Notes under the pieces: generated by a model
What the model saw: the letters and a program-made list of their open reading frames with translations, nothing else
Told to the model about the DNA's origin: nothing
Databases searched by the model: none
In this document: positions 37,060-46,379 of the stretch, in pieces
Layout: each line of letters opens with the position of its first letter
Numbering within the stretch: the stretch's first letter is position 1
Assembly (NCBI RefSeq): GCF_004340205.1
Contig: NZ_SLWB01000016.1
Coordinates: 1 to 64,000 of the forward strand
Direction: 5' to 3'
Length of the DNA: 64,000 nucleotides
Source: Acetobacteroides hydrogenigenes
GTDB taxonomy: Bacteria; Bacteroidota; Bacteroidia; Bacteroidales; ZOR0009
Position numbers and translations under genes: made by a program

Positions 37060-37082
37060 AATAGAGCACTAATTAAATAGTC

Positions 37083-38024
37083 ATGGAACCAATTATTCAA
37101 CCGGTTGATAAAAAGCTTATCAAAAAAGAGTTGACCAAGGATAAGTTTCTCCGCCACACCAACAACGGCGGAAACAAGCTGTACATTGTAGACCACCACG
37201 ACTCGCCCAACATCATGCGCGAGATTGGCCGTTTGCGCGAGCTGGCCTTCCGTGCGGCTGGCGGCGGTACCGGCAAGAGCATCGACATCGACGATTTCGA
37301 CATCGACCCGGTACACCCCTACAAGCAGCTCATCGTTTGGGACCCCAGCGAGGAGGAAATTCTGGGCGGCTACCGCTACATCGTGTGCGACGACCTCGAG
37401 GTGAAGCACCTGGCCACCTCGGAGCTGTTCAACTTCTCGGAGAAGTTCCAAAAGGAGTACCTGGGCAACATGATTGAGCTTGGACGCTCGTTCGTGCAGC
37501 CCAACTACCAGAGCACCCGCCTGCGCAGCAAGGGCATCTACGCCCTCGACAACCTGTGGGACGGTCTTGGCGCGCTGGTGGTGGAGCACCCCGACCATAA
37601 GTACTTCTTCGGGAAGGTAACCATGTACACCTCGTACAACGTGGAGGCGCGCAACATGATCCTCTACTTCCTGAGAAAGTACTTCCCCGACAACGACAAC
37701 CTGGTTACCCCTATCGAGCCGCTCCCGCTAGAGCTGGATCAGGAGGTGCTTGACGCCCTGTTTGAGGGTAAACCCTACGAGGAGGGCTACAAGATCCTTC
37801 AGAAGAGAATCCGCGAGCTGGGCGAGAACATTCCGCCGCTCATCAACTCGTACATGAACCTTTCGCCCTCGATGAAGGTGTTCGGGACGGCCATCAACCA
37901 CGAGTTTGGCGGAGTTGAGGAGACGGGAATCCTGATTACCGTGGGCGACATCTACCTCCGAAAGGTGGAGCGCCACATCAAGTCGTTTATACCGCGGTTT
38001 ATCCGCCGAAAGATACGCAAGTAG
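37083..38024 (+). CDS. glsB: GNAT-fold N-acyltransferase, GlsB-like
   Basis: 313 residues. MIELGRSFVQPNYQ (about 139-152) is the ornithine/glycine-lipid N-acyltransferase (OlsB/GlsB) signature; GGYRYIVCDD and LGALVVEHPDHKYFFG belong to the same fold. It attaches a 3-hydroxy fatty acid to the amino group, giving the substrate for the PlsC-like partner just upstream. The C-terminal basic stretch (FIPRFIRRKIRK) may hold it at the membrane. A terminator follows. Confidence 0.8.
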   Translation: MEPIIQPVDKKLIKKELTKDKFLRHTNNGGNKLYIVDHHDSPNIMREIGRLRELAFRAAGGGTGKSIDIDDFDIDPVHPYKQLIVWDPSEEEILGGYRYIVCDDLEVKHLATSELFNFSEKFQKEYLGNMIELGRSFVQPNYQSTRLRSKGIYALDNLWDGLGALVVEHPDHKYFFGKVTMYTSYNVEARNMILYFLRKYFPDNDNLVTPIEPLPLELDQEVLDALFEGKPYEEGYKILQKRIRELGENIPPLINSYMNLSPSMKVFGTAINHEFGGVEETGILITVGDIYLRKVERHIKSFIPRFIRRKIRK

Positions 38025-38025
38025 C

Positions 38026-38053
38026 AAAAGGAGCCCACGAGGCTCCTTTTTTT
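38026..38053 (+). terminator. terminator of the glsA-glsB operon
   Basis: AAGGAGCC-CACGA-GGCTCCTT hairpin continuing into seven T, immediately after the stop codon. Confidence 0.88.
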
Positions 38054-38078
38054 ATTCTGCTCAACGGCCTACTGATAC

Positions 38079-38105
38079 AAAAGGCCCCACCTTACGGCAG
38101 GGCCC
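38079..38105 (-). terminator. terminator of the second DUF6261 gene
   Basis: Minus-strand GGCCC-loop-GGGCC hairpin followed by TTTT, about 54 nt after the stop codon. A weaker CCGC-GCTTG-GCGG hairpin with a T-rich tail lies nearer the gene (about 38130-38155). Confidence 0.6.
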
Positions 38106-38158
38106 ACCCAAAACTTAACTATAAACTAAAAACTAAAAAGAAACCCCGCCAAGCGCGG

Positions 38159-38869
38159 CTATTTTTTATCGTCGGGAGTGGTGCGAAGCAGCGGGTTGAT
38201 GGCTGTATCCAGCCGTTCCTGTAGCTTCTTCTCGAACAGCTTATACTCTTCCGTTTTTTTGGTGACCACCATGCCATGAACGAACTCGAAGTAGTCGCGT
38301 AGGGCTTGTTCCAAATCGCGACGCAGGGCTGTTGCCGACTGCACCTCGCGGATAGCCACCAAATCGTTTCCGCGCTCGATGATCTTTGCCTCAAACTCCT
38401 CGTTCGCGGCCTCAAGGGCATCAATCCAAGGTTTGAGGTTGAGCAGGGTTACATCGTCCTTAAGGCTGGCATCGCGCAGCTCGGCAATCATCTTGCGGAG
38501 GTGCTTGCTCTCGTCGGCGTAGGCCTCCGACTCCACGTTGGGGTAGCGCTCAATAATATCGTATACACGTCGTGCTGGCGCATGCATGGTCTCGATGGGC
38601 GATTCGAGCAGCGAAAGTACGTACTCGTCCATGCGCCGGCTGATGCCGTCGCGCTTCTTATCCAGGGCCACCATGTCGTTAGTAAGCTTGCTGTAGAGCC
38701 TTTTGCTGAGACCTTCGGTGTAGCGTTTCGATTTCTCCTCGAGGTTGGTAAAAGCCGAATCGGTTATAACATCCTGTAGATTCGACTCCTTTGTGGTTGT
38801 GATAACTCTATCGGTTACGCCACCTAGCGAGGCAACCGGAATTTTAGAGAGCTTGCTTGTGCTTGCCAT
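38159..38869 (-). CDS. DUF6261-like protein B
   Basis: 236 residues, predicted soluble and helical. Shares with protein A (14983-15744) the pattern LDKKRDGI...APARRVYDIIERY...Y.DESKHLRKMIAEL...LKPWIDALEAANEEFEAKIIER, placing both in the DUF6261-like group; overall identity looks low, so the duplication is old. No catalytic motif. Like A, it has a 41-bp-period dyad array upstream of its start (about 148 bp). Function unknown. Confidence 0.6.
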   Translation of the reverse strand: MASTSKLSKIPVASLGGVTDRVITTTKESNLQDVITDSAFTNLEEKSKRYTEGLSKRLYSKLTNDMVALDKKRDGISRRMDEYVLSLLESPIETMHAPARRVYDIIERYPNVESEAYADESKHLRKMIAELRDASLKDDVTLLNLKPWIDALEAANEEFEAKIIERGNDLVAIREVQSATALRRDLEQALRDYFEFVHGMVVTKKTEEYKLFEKKLQERLDTAINPLLRTTPDDKK

Positions 38870-39016
38870 ACCTGTTTGGTTTTAATTAGTACCTATTTTT
38901 ACAGTAAAACTCATCTTACTTTTCTAGCATGGTTAAAGCCTAAACCGCACACTACCTTAAAACATCTTGCTGCATGAAACCAGCAGCCAACGAATAAGAT
39001 TCTCCTCCACCAATTT

Positions 39017-39238
39017 CCCGCAGAACTGCGGGAAGCTCAAATGCCCATTTTGAGGTTACTTCCACTCTGCGGGAAGCCCAAAACGCGAAAATGGGAAACT
39101 TCCAAGTTGCGGGAAGCCCAATTTTTCTATTTTGGGGTTGCCGCCAAAGTGCGGGAGGCTCAAAATGAGATTTTGGGGTTACTTCCAACCTGCGGGAAGC
39201 TCAAAATGGCGTTTTGAGGTTACCGCAACTTTGCGGTA
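39017..39238. repeat. 41-bp-period dyad array (array B)
   Basis: The word GCGGGAAGC or a variant recurs at 39028, 39069, 39109, 39151, 39192 and 39233 (steps 41, 40, 42, 41, 41). Two dyads alternate 20.5 bp apart: CTTCC-N8-GGAAG (or CCGC-N6-GCGG) and CTCAAAAT-N3-ATTTTGGG. Sequence differs from array A but unit length, two-dyad design and position upstream of a DUF6261 gene are the same. Confidence 0.85.
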
Positions 39239-39924
39239 AATCCAAAAAGCAAGGAAAACCCCAAAATCATCGGTATCCTACACCAATGGAGCTTTAACCA
39301 ATCGCTAATCAAAGATCGCCGAACTCAAAATTAGCAGCATTAGGCATTCGTTAGCTATATTTTTGTGAATTTTTTTCGAAAAGTTTTCAACATGTCGGGC
39401 AGAATGCGCTGAGGGGCAGATTTTGCCCCCACCAAAGCCAGCGATACGCCCCAGTTTTGTGGGCTTGCACAAAGGTTTTGATAACTGAATGGATAAGTAG
39501 CCGATTCCAGAGCAGGGGCAGGTTCTACCCCACCGCCGTTAGATGCTATAATTGGAGGGCGGCAAACTCCATTTTTCATTTCTTTTGAGGGATCAAAAGA
39601 AACGAAACAAAGAAAAATCCTGCACGAAATAACTCGTTCGGTCGCTGCTTAGCGCTATTCCTATATTGTTCGTTCCTGATTGTTGGTGTTTTTTCGGCTA
39701 GTTAATCTTGTAGATGCTCCGCTCTCCCGCAGAGCGGGATGTACCAACTCGAACAGATTTCGTGCCAGTCTGGTATGCCCCGTTTCCGGGATGTTCCAGC
39801 TTCTCCATGGTGTTTACGGAATAGCCTTACGACTCTTTTTACCAATCCATGCCGGCTATTCGTTATACATCAATTTTACTCTCCGATTTTATCCTTCTAT
39901 AAATAGTCATTACGGCTATAGACC
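39239..39924. other. non-coding gap with one hairpin
   Basis: No credible gene. A perfect 10-bp hairpin TTTCTTTTGA-GGGA-TCAAAAGAAA lies at 39579-39602, next to a purine-rich tract (ACGAAACAAAGAAAAATCCTG). GGGGCAGATTTTGCCCC at about 39413-39429 is another small palindrome. The short frames here lack gene-like composition. Confidence 0.5.
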
Positions 39925-41289
39925 CTAGCCCACCGCCGCCACCACGTCCTTAACCAGCAGCCCCAGCTTTAGGGCGTTGCTCGAGCGGGGCGAGTAGCCG
40001 AGCACCACAATGGCCAGCTGGCGCGATGGGATAATTACGACGTACTGCCCATCGTGCCCCTCGCACGAGAAGAAGTCGCCGGGCAGCTCCGGGGCACTCT
40101 TAGGCCCCTTCCGCCAGAAGGATGCGCCGTAAGCGCCATCGCTTGCCGGGGTTGGCGTTCGGGTGTAGCTTACCCAGCCCTTGGGCAGAATGCGCTGGCC
40201 GTTGAATACGCCATCCTGCAGGTAGAGCAGCGCAAAGCGGGCGTAGTCGCGCGCCGTGGCGTAGATGTACGACGAGCCTGCGGGAATCCCGCTGGCATCC
40301 GGCTCGAGGATGGCATCCTGAAGCCCAATGCGGTTGAGCAGCTTACCGTATATAAAGGCGTAGAAGGCGGAGTCGCTTTTAAAGTGCTGCCGTGCCCAGT
40401 AGCATACAATGTTGGAGCTGCCCGAGGAGTAGGTCCAGCGCGAACCTACGGGGTGCTCCAGCGGCTTGCCGATGGCGTATTGGCCAAAGCTGCCGCTGCA
40501 GTACAGCATTTGGGTAACGTCGGAGCGCGAGCCATAGCCCTCGTTCCACTGAAGGCCGCTCTGCATCCGCAACAGGTCGTTCGGCGTTATCCGGCTGCGC
40601 CCGTCGTGCTGCCACTCCGCAATGCCCGTTGGCTGGTAGATGTCGGCCATGCCGTTGGCCACCATCACCCCAACAATGGCGCTGGCCACGCTCTTGCCCA
40701 TCGACCAGCCCAGAAGACGGCTCTTGCTGCTGAAGCCGCTACGGTAGGCCTCCTCTACCGGAACGCCGTTATGCAGCACCACAAAGGCAAAGGGATGCCC
40801 ACCATACTTGCTCCCCCCAACCAGCTCGCGCGATACGGCCTTCAGCTTTTTATTTGGGCTGATGGCCACCGAGTCGGGCAGCACGTTGCCCAACGGCCAG
40901 CGCACCGTGTCGGGGTTGTAGCCGATGGCGTTGGTAAAGGCAAACCTACGGATGGAGGCCAAATCGGCATCGCGAACCAAGGTGCTCCCTACCCCACGCC
41001 GAAAAACGGCCGTAGACTTTCCCCACAGGAAGCGGCTGGTAACCGTGGAATCCTTGTAGCTAACCGTGTTGACGGCGTACTTAACCGGGAAGAAGCTCAG
41101 GTCTAACACCTCAACATCCTGCTGCGCTCGGTTCGAAATAAATACCGACGAGCAAAGATGCTTGGCGCTGTAGCCGGTAACTATTGGAATTATGGAATTC
41201 AGAAAAGATATACCCCAAAATAGCGCTACCAGCACTACGGCGAGGATACCAACAATTAGAGTCCGCTTTGTACGCGCTGCGAGTGGCAT
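39925..41289 (-). CDS. serine hydrolase, class C beta-lactamase family
   Basis: 454 residues. One N-terminal membrane helix (about 10-32), then a periplasmic beta-lactamase/PBP-fold domain. SMGKS (about residue 196) gives the SxxK nucleophile, YSSGSSN (about 290) the Tyr motif, and HDGQ near residue 415 stands for the third motif. Such proteins are peptidases, esterases or cell-wall hydrolases; resistance to antibiotics cannot be inferred. It is a single-gene unit. Confidence 0.85.
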   Translation of the reverse strand: MPLAARTKRTLIVGILAVVLVALFWGISFLNSIIPIVTGYSAKHLCSSVFISNRAQQDVEVLDLSFFPVKYAVNTVSYKDSTVTSRFLWGKSTAVFRRGVGSTLVRDADLASIRRFAFTNAIGYNPDTVRWPLGNVLPDSVAISPNKKLKAVSRELVGGSKYGGHPFAFVVLHNGVPVEEAYRSGFSSKSRLLGWSMGKSVASAIVGVMVANGMADIYQPTGIAEWQHDGRSRITPNDLLRMQSGLQWNEGYGSRSDVTQMLYCSGSFGQYAIGKPLEHPVGSRWTYSSGSSNIVCYWARQHFKSDSAFYAFIYGKLLNRIGLQDAILEPDASGIPAGSSYIYATARDYARFALLYLQDGVFNGQRILPKGWVSYTRTPTPASDGAYGASFWRKGPKSAPELPGDFFSCEGHDGQYVVIIPSRQLAIVVLGYSPRSSNALKLGLLVKDVVAAVG

Positions 41290-41337
41290 AACCGTATAGT
41301 TTTTATAGATGTAGGAACTGCAGCTACAAGTATAGGC

Positions 41338-41380
41338 AAAAAAAGCGAGGCATCGATCCTGTGCAACCGATGCCCCGCCT
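41338..41380 (-). terminator. terminator of the CBM9 gene
   Basis: Minus-strand GCGGGGCATCG-loop-CGATGCCTCGC hairpin (one mismatch) followed by seven T, about 50 nt after the stop. Confidence 0.85.
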
Positions 41381-41427
41381 TTAATGTCCTAATATAAAAG
41401 TATAACGCCTATACCAGCATAGCAATC

Positions 41428-42537
41428 CTAGTACACCTTGCCATCGCTGAATATCTTGGCGGCTGCTTTTCCATCCTTGTCGAGCAGCGTTGCCTGGTAC
41501 ATGTCGGTAGTAGCTTCCAGCAGCAGCGTATAGGGTACGCCGTTTACCGCGATGCTCTTCTTAAAGCCAAGCTCCTTGAGCTCCTTGGCGTAGCGACCGT
41601 TCTTTCCGGCATACTCCTGCTGACGGTAGAATAGCGCCCAAAGCGCGCTCTTGGCCTGCTCTGTCTGTGGTATCTCTAAAGGCTTAACCCCATCCAAGGT
41701 GGCGGAGCTGGCGAAAGAGAGGTACCCCCAGCGCTCGGGGTAGTGCATGTTGATAACCCCTTGTGGCGACCATACCCAGTTGTTCTCGGGCTTTCCCTTT
41801 CCGGTTGATGGATCAATTTCCTTAACGTACTTGCCGTTCTCAACCTTGGTGTCCCACTCCACGCGCGAGAAGTTGATACGCCAAGGCTTTTGCAGCGATG
41901 GCGTTTTAAACTCGAACGCCATTGCCTTAAACGGGATAGCAATTTCGACCGTCCACTTGCGATCGACATCGTTGGGGTTGTTCACCGTGCCGTCGATGCT
42001 GATGCCCTGCCTAAGCCCTTCAAAGTTCCAGCTAAGAATAGGCGGTGCTCCAACCCGGTACGTTTTTACCAGAAAAAGATCGAAGATGGTTCCTAGCGCG
42101 TTCACCTCGTACTCGTAGTAGTTGTGGTTATCGCCATCAGGATCGATGAATATTTCGAAGTCGTTGTCGTAGAAAACAACCTGATCGTGCTCCTTAAGGT
42201 TGGCCCAAATATGCGGATCTTCCAGCTCGGCCGCAAAGTAGATGTACTGATCGTCCCACGCCATCTTAACCCGAGTGCCGTAGCGCGGGGTTGGCCTTCG
42301 ATCGCCCTCTATATCCACAAATTTATCGGTCCATGGGGCGTTGGCCCATGTTTTCTCGTCGAACTTACCGTCTAACGTAATAGGATCGCTCGCCTTAACG
42401 GCCGTATAGCTTTTAGGCGTAGCCAAAAGATGCTCAATGCCCTGAGTGGGGACGCCAACCATAGAAGGTTGTGCGTTGGCATTGCCCATCGACCCTAGAA
42501 TAGCCAATGCTGCTAGTAGCGTTTGGACTTTCGTCAT
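41428..42537 (-). CDS. secreted CBM9-like carbohydrate-binding protein
   Basis: 369 residues. Signal peptide (ends near ANA-Q23), then a family 9-like carbohydrate-binding domain (about 50-255): ITLDGKFDEKTWANAPW, MAWDDQYIYFAAELEDPHIWA, FIDPDGDNHNYYEYEVNALG, WTVEIAIPFKAM. The C-terminal 90 residues are a small extra domain ending in KIFSDGKVY. Such single-domain proteins likely bind glycans at the cell surface or periplasm; no hydrolase domain is attached. Confidence 0.85.
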   Translation of the reverse strand: MTKVQTLLAALAILGSMGNANAQPSMVGVPTQGIEHLLATPKSYTAVKASDPITLDGKFDEKTWANAPWTDKFVDIEGDRRPTPRYGTRVKMAWDDQYIYFAAELEDPHIWANLKEHDQVVFYDNDFEIFIDPDGDNHNYYEYEVNALGTIFDLFLVKTYRVGAPPILSWNFEGLRQGISIDGTVNNPNDVDRKWTVEIAIPFKAMAFEFKTPSLQKPWRINFSRVEWDTKVENGKYVKEIDPSTGKGKPENNWVWSPQGVINMHYPERWGYLSFASSATLDGVKPLEIPQTEQAKSALWALFYRQQEYAGKNGRYAKELKELGFKKSIAVNGVPYTLLLEATTDMYQATLLDKDGKAAAKIFSDGKVY

Positions 42538-42691
42538 AAATAATAGTAGTGTAGTTAATTCGAGGCGAAGATATTCCTTTTATAAGCTAAATACATTTAT
42601 TGTCCTTTATAAAAGGAATAATGCAGCAATTCCATCCCTACGAATGCAAGGGTTTGCCCTCCCCGCTATACTCACTACTCACTTAAAATGC

Positions 42692-42699
42692 TACATTTG
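42692..42699 (+). promoter_or_regulatory. -7 box of miaB
   Basis: TACATTTG, exact TAnnTTTG, only 11 bp before ATG 42711 and 17 before ATG 42717. The transcript would be leaderless or have a leader of about 5-11 nt. Confidence 0.55.
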
Positions 42700-42710
42700 C
42701 ACAAATTTTT

Positions 42711-44114
42711 ATGACGATGAGTATCAGCTTAGACAACAAGGGAGCAGTGGACTTTAAATCCATCAGACCCGTAGTAAACGAAACCCTGCCCAAGCTGTAC
42801 ATCGAGACTTACGGCTGCCAGATGAACGCCAACGACTCGGAGGTGGTGGTGTCCATCATGCAGCAGCACGGCTACTCGCTTACCCAAGACATGGCGAAGG
42901 CCGATCTAATCCTCATCAACACCTGCTCGATCCGCGACAACGCCGAGCAGCGCGTATGGGGACGTCTGGATGTATTTAAGCAGCAGAAAAAGAAGCGCCC
43001 TGTGCTTGTGGGCGTAATTGGCTGTATGGCCGAACGCCTCAAAACAAAACTTTTGGAGGAGGATAAGGTGGTTGATATCGTAGTTGGCCCCGATGCCTAC
43101 CGCGACCTGCCCAACCTGGTGGTTGGCGCCGAAGGTGGACAAAAGGGAATCAACGTGCTGCTCTCGCGCGAGGAAACCTACGCCGACCTTAGCCCCGTTC
43201 GCCTCGACCAGAATGGCATAACCGCCTACGTTTCGATCATGCGCGGATGCAACAACATGTGCACCTACTGCGTGGTACCCTACACCCGTGGTGGCGAGCG
43301 CAGCCGCGACCCACACACCATTCTGCGCGAAGTTCAGGAATTGGCCGACAACGGCTACAAGGAGGTTACACTGCTCGGACAGAATGTGAACTCCTACCGA
43401 TGGACCAGCCCCGACAGCGAAAATGGCGATGTAAGCTTCGCCAACCTGCTCGACATGGTTGCCAAGCAAAATCCAACCATGCGCATTCGCTACTCAACCT
43501 CACATCCTAGAGATATGAAGGACGAGGTACTTGAGGTAATGGCCGCCCACGACAACATCTGCAAGTACATTCATCTACCAGCACAGTCGGGCAACACCCG
43601 CATGCTTAAGATGATGAACCGTGGCTATACCCGCGAGTGGTACTTGGATCGCATAGCAGCCATCCGCAGGTACATGCCCGATTGCGCCATCTCAACCGAT
43701 GTCATCGCCGGATTCTGCACCGAGACTGAGGAAGAGCATCAGGATACGCTATCGCTCATGGAGGAAGTTGGGTACGAGTTTGCCTACATGTTTAAGTACA
43801 GCGAACGCCCCAACACCAAGGCACAGCGCACCCTTACCGACGACATACCCGAAGAGGTAAAAACGCGCCGCCTAAACGAAATCATCGAGCTGCAAAACAA
43901 GCTTTCGCTAAAGAGCAACCAAAAGGATATCGGAAAGGTATTTGAGGTGCTGGTTGAAGGGACTTCGAAGCGCTCCAAAGAGGAACTCTTCGGACGAAGC
44001 TCGCAGTATAAGGTGGTGGTTTTCCCTCGTAAGAATTACAAAGTAGGAGATCTTGTTAAGGTTAAGATAACTCAAGCCTCCTCGGCTACGCTAAAGGGCG
44101 AGCCTGTAGAGTAG
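42711..44114 (+). CDS. miaB: tRNA methylthiotransferase MiaB
   Basis: 467 residues (ATG 42717 is an alternative start). Radical-SAM enzyme adding a methylthio group to i6A37 of tRNAs. N-terminal MTTase domain with [15 protein letters not shown] and [13 protein letters not shown], radical-SAM motif [16 protein letters not shown] (CxxxCxxC, about 178-193), [11 protein letters not shown], and a C-terminal TRAM domain (about 400-462). All six cluster cysteines appear present. Confidence 0.96.
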   Translation: MTMSISLDNKGAVDFKSIRPVVNETLPKLYIETYGCQMNANDSEVVVSIMQQHGYSLTQDMAKADLILINTCSIRDNAEQRVWGRLDVFKQQKKKRPVLVGVIGCMAERLKTKLLEEDKVVDIVVGPDAYRDLPNLVVGAEGGQKGINVLLSREETYADLSPVRLDQNGITAYVSIMRGCNNMCTYCVVPYTRGGERSRDPHTILREVQELADNGYKEVTLLGQNVNSYRWTSPDSENGDVSFANLLDMVAKQNPTMRIRYSTSHPRDMKDEVLEVMAAHDNICKYIHLPAQSGNTRMLKMMNRGYTREWYLDRIAAIRRYMPDCAISTDVIAGFCTETEEEHQDTLSLMEEVGYEFAYMFKYSERPNTKAQRTLTDDIPEEVKTRRLNEIIELQNKLSLKSNQKDIGKVFEVLVEGTSKRSKEELFGRSSQYKVVVFPRKNYKVGDLVKVKITQASSATLKGEPVE

Positions 44115-44140
44115 AATTGGCTCAACAATATGATAAAGTA

Positions 44141-44181
44141 AAGCCCCACACCAGTATTGGTAGTGGGGCTTCTTAATTTTT
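44141..44181 (+). terminator. terminator of miaB
   Basis: AAGCCCCAC-loop-GTGGGGCTT hairpin followed by CTTAATTTTT, 26 bp after the stop codon and just ahead of the convergent ROK gene. Confidence 0.85.
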
Positions 44182-44202
44182 CCAGCAAAAGAATTGCTTT
44201 TT

Positions 44203-45090
44203 CTACTTGCTAAATATGTTTCGATTCTTTGCGTCAAGACAAAGCGCAGCGGCTCCAAGAATGGCAATATCCTGGGTTTCGGTTTGCGAAATCTTTAACC
44301 TATCGGCAGCTTCGCGATAGAAGAACGTGCGCACTTGCTCCCACATCGTTTTCTCGAAATAGGGGAATGCCTTCGAAAGAGCTCCACCAACAACAATCAA
44401 ATCGGGATCAACCGAGTACATGATGGTTTTAACGATGTTTCCCACATCGTAACCAAACTGTTCGAATACGGCTAGAGCAATCTTATCACCGTCTTCGGCT
44501 CTTTCGAGGAATGCGTCGGCCTTAATGCCATACTTTTCTTCGAAATAACCTTCGGAGCAGTAGTACTCGTAGTCGTGTTCTTTGTAAGGAATAAGACCGA
44601 ACTCACCAGCAACGCAGTTGTTTCCAGAGAAGAGATGCCCATTCAAAACAATACCTGCACCAACACCAGTTCCAATGATAAGCCCAACCATGTTGTCGTA
44701 AGGGAATCCTTTGCCAAAGTACTTCTCGCCAATAGCAAAACAGTTAGCGTTGTTATTTACGTAAACTGGCACCCCAAACTGCTGCTCCAGAATAGCCTTA
44801 AGTTGCACCTTTCGCCACGAAGGAATATTGATTACCTTGTAAACAATGCCCTGCTTAACATCTACCACGCTGGGCACGCCAATCCCAATGCTGCTAACAT
44901 CAGGAGTCATTGCCTCCTCTATGGTCGATATCAGCTCGCGTAGGATTACCTCTTCTACCTCGCGGTTGTTAATTCTTCGGGAAACCTGTTGTTCGATAAC
45001 CTCCCCTTTTACACGGCCCACCTGAATGTAGCGACCGCTCATATTTACACCTATATAGGTAGTATTCTCGTCATCACCTGTAAATATCAT
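44203..45090 (-). CDS. ROK-family sugar kinase-like protein
   Basis: 295 residues. Actin-like ATPase fold with IGVNMSGRYIQVGRV, GIGVPSVVD, VNNNANCFAIGE and GLIIGTGVGAGIVLNG; GEFGLIPY follows. The usual ROK zinc motif CxCGxxGCxE is replaced by YYCSEGYFEEKYG, so zinc binding is probably lost. Could phosphorylate a sugar or act as a sensor. It follows a LacI-type regulator after 26 bp and is surely in the same operon. Confidence 0.85.
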   Translation of the reverse strand: MIFTGDDENTTYIGVNMSGRYIQVGRVKGEVIEQQVSRRINNREVEEVILRELISTIEEAMTPDVSSIGIGVPSVVDVKQGIVYKVINIPSWRKVQLKAILEQQFGVPVYVNNNANCFAIGEKYFGKGFPYDNMVGLIIGTGVGAGIVLNGHLFSGNNCVAGEFGLIPYKEHDYEYYCSEGYFEEKYGIKADAFLERAEDGDKIALAVFEQFGYDVGNIVKTIMYSVDPDLIVVGGALSKAFPYFEKTMWEQVRTFFYREAADRLKISQTETQDIAILGAAALCLDAKNRNIFSK

Positions 45091-45116
45091 AGCAAAAATG
45101 TATTCGTGTTACAAAA

Positions 45117-46139
45117 TTATCTAAAGCTAGTTCCTCTGACAAAAAGTTCTGTAGGAATAATAATAGTGCTGGCTGTAACCTGCTCGCCATCGCTTAAAAG
45201 AACCTCCTCTACCTTTGCTAGCAGCTCATCTGCCATAAGGTTAGAGTCCGCCTCGATGGTAGAAATTGATGGAGAAATGTACATATTATACTCAAAGGCG
45301 CCAAAAGCAACCACCGGTATATCGTTAGGAACCGATATATTCCGTTCCTTAAGCCTGTGAACAAGGTGAAGGGCATTCTGCGGGCGTCCAACAATCATCG
45401 CATCAGGCGGCTCTGGTAGCGAGAATAAGTATTCAATAGCATACTCAACAGAGCTATGATCGAGGTTGCAGTTAACCACATACTCCGGACGCCATGCACG
45501 TCCAACCTTATAAACGGCCTGCTTTATACCTTTCACGATCTCCTCGTAAATATGGCAACGGCGATTCCCCACGATTACCCCTATTCGTTGAGCGCCCCCA
45601 GCAATAAGCTTACTTGCGGCCGAAAAAGCTCCTTGGTAGTTGTCGGCTATAATCTTAGGTACTGGAAAATCGAAGTTTACCCGATTGAAGCAAATGAGAG
45701 GTATACCTGCATCAATAAGCTGGTTAAAATGGCTATAGTCATTGGTATCTACCGCCGTAGAAAGAACTACAGCCGCAGGTTTTATTTCTATCAGCTTATT
45801 AACAATTTGTTTTTCTACTTCCGATCGATTTTCGGTGAAGAAAGCAGACACTATGATTCCCTTAGTCAAAAGAGCGGGTTGTAACTTCTCCAGTGCCGTT
45901 CGGTACATTCGGTTGTTAAGATGCGGGCAAACCAGCGCAACTATTTGCCCTAAAGACGTGAGCCTCCTCCCATAATCGGACAAACCTGGCTTATAGCCCA
46001 ATTCCTTTGCTTTCTTTAGCACCTTTTGCTTGGTGGCATCGCTAATGCGAGGATGGTTGTTTAGCGCACGCGAAACCGTTGAAACAGAAATTCCCAACTC
46101 GCTTGCAATATCATCAATGGTAATATCCATTCGTTTCAT
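45117..46139 (-). CDS. LacI-family transcriptional regulator
   Basis: 340 residues from ATG 46139, chosen because AAAAGGAG lies 6-7 nt before it; the frame extends upstream to 46193. The HTH is ITIDDIASELGISVSTVSRALNNHPRIS, followed by a periplasmic-binding-protein-like sensor domain (about 60-340). It likely controls itself and the ROK kinase, and possibly distant sugar genes. A dyad at 46224-46245 is a possible operator. Confidence 0.9.
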   Translation of the reverse strand: MKRMDITIDDIASELGISVSTVSRALNNHPRISDATKQKVLKKAKELGYKPGLSDYGRRLTSLGQIVALVCPHLNNRMYRTALEKLQPALLTKGIIVSAFFTENRSEVEKQIVNKLIEIKPAAVVLSTAVDTNDYSHFNQLIDAGIPLICFNRVNFDFPVPKIIADNYQGAFSAASKLIAGGAQRIGVIVGNRRCHIYEEIVKGIKQAVYKVGRAWRPEYVVNCNLDHSSVEYAIEYLFSLPEPPDAMIVGRPQNALHLVHRLKERNISVPNDIPVVAFGAFEYNMYISPSISTIEADSNLMADELLAKVEEVLLSDGEQVTASTIIIPTELFVRGTSFR

Positions 46140-46223
46140 GCACTGCTCCTTTTGTTTGCACAATTTTACAACAAAAAAGAACAACAATTGCAAATTATTG
46201 CTCTGTTTTTATTGAACGAAACC

Positions 46224-46245
46224 GTACAATGCGTTACCATTGTGC
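46224..46245. promoter_or_regulatory. possible operator in the lacI upstream region
   Basis: ACAATG-N6-CATTGT inverted repeat with an outer G/C pair, 85 bp upstream of the LacI-type gene and 135 bp before the divergent lipoprotein gene. It lacks the central CG symmetry of most LacI sites, so the assignment is tentative. Confidence 0.35.
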
Positions 46246-46379
46246 AATAATTTTCACAAACCATCATAAAACGCTATTAAGAAACACTTTAAGGCCAAAG
46301 ACAGTATTTATATCCTCGGACATCTAACCAGTAGCAAATCGCATTATTTTGCTAATTTAGCCCCCAAATTATTCGCCAC

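Noticed and set aside
39680-39928. 82-aa plus-strand frame in the gap before the serine hydrolase
   Set aside because: No start signal, no recognisable motif, composition unlike neighbours and overlap with the end of the real gene.
40054-41106. 350-aa plus-strand frame
   Set aside because: It is the antisense shadow of the serine hydrolase gene, whose SxxK, Tyr and signal/membrane features show the minus strand is coding.
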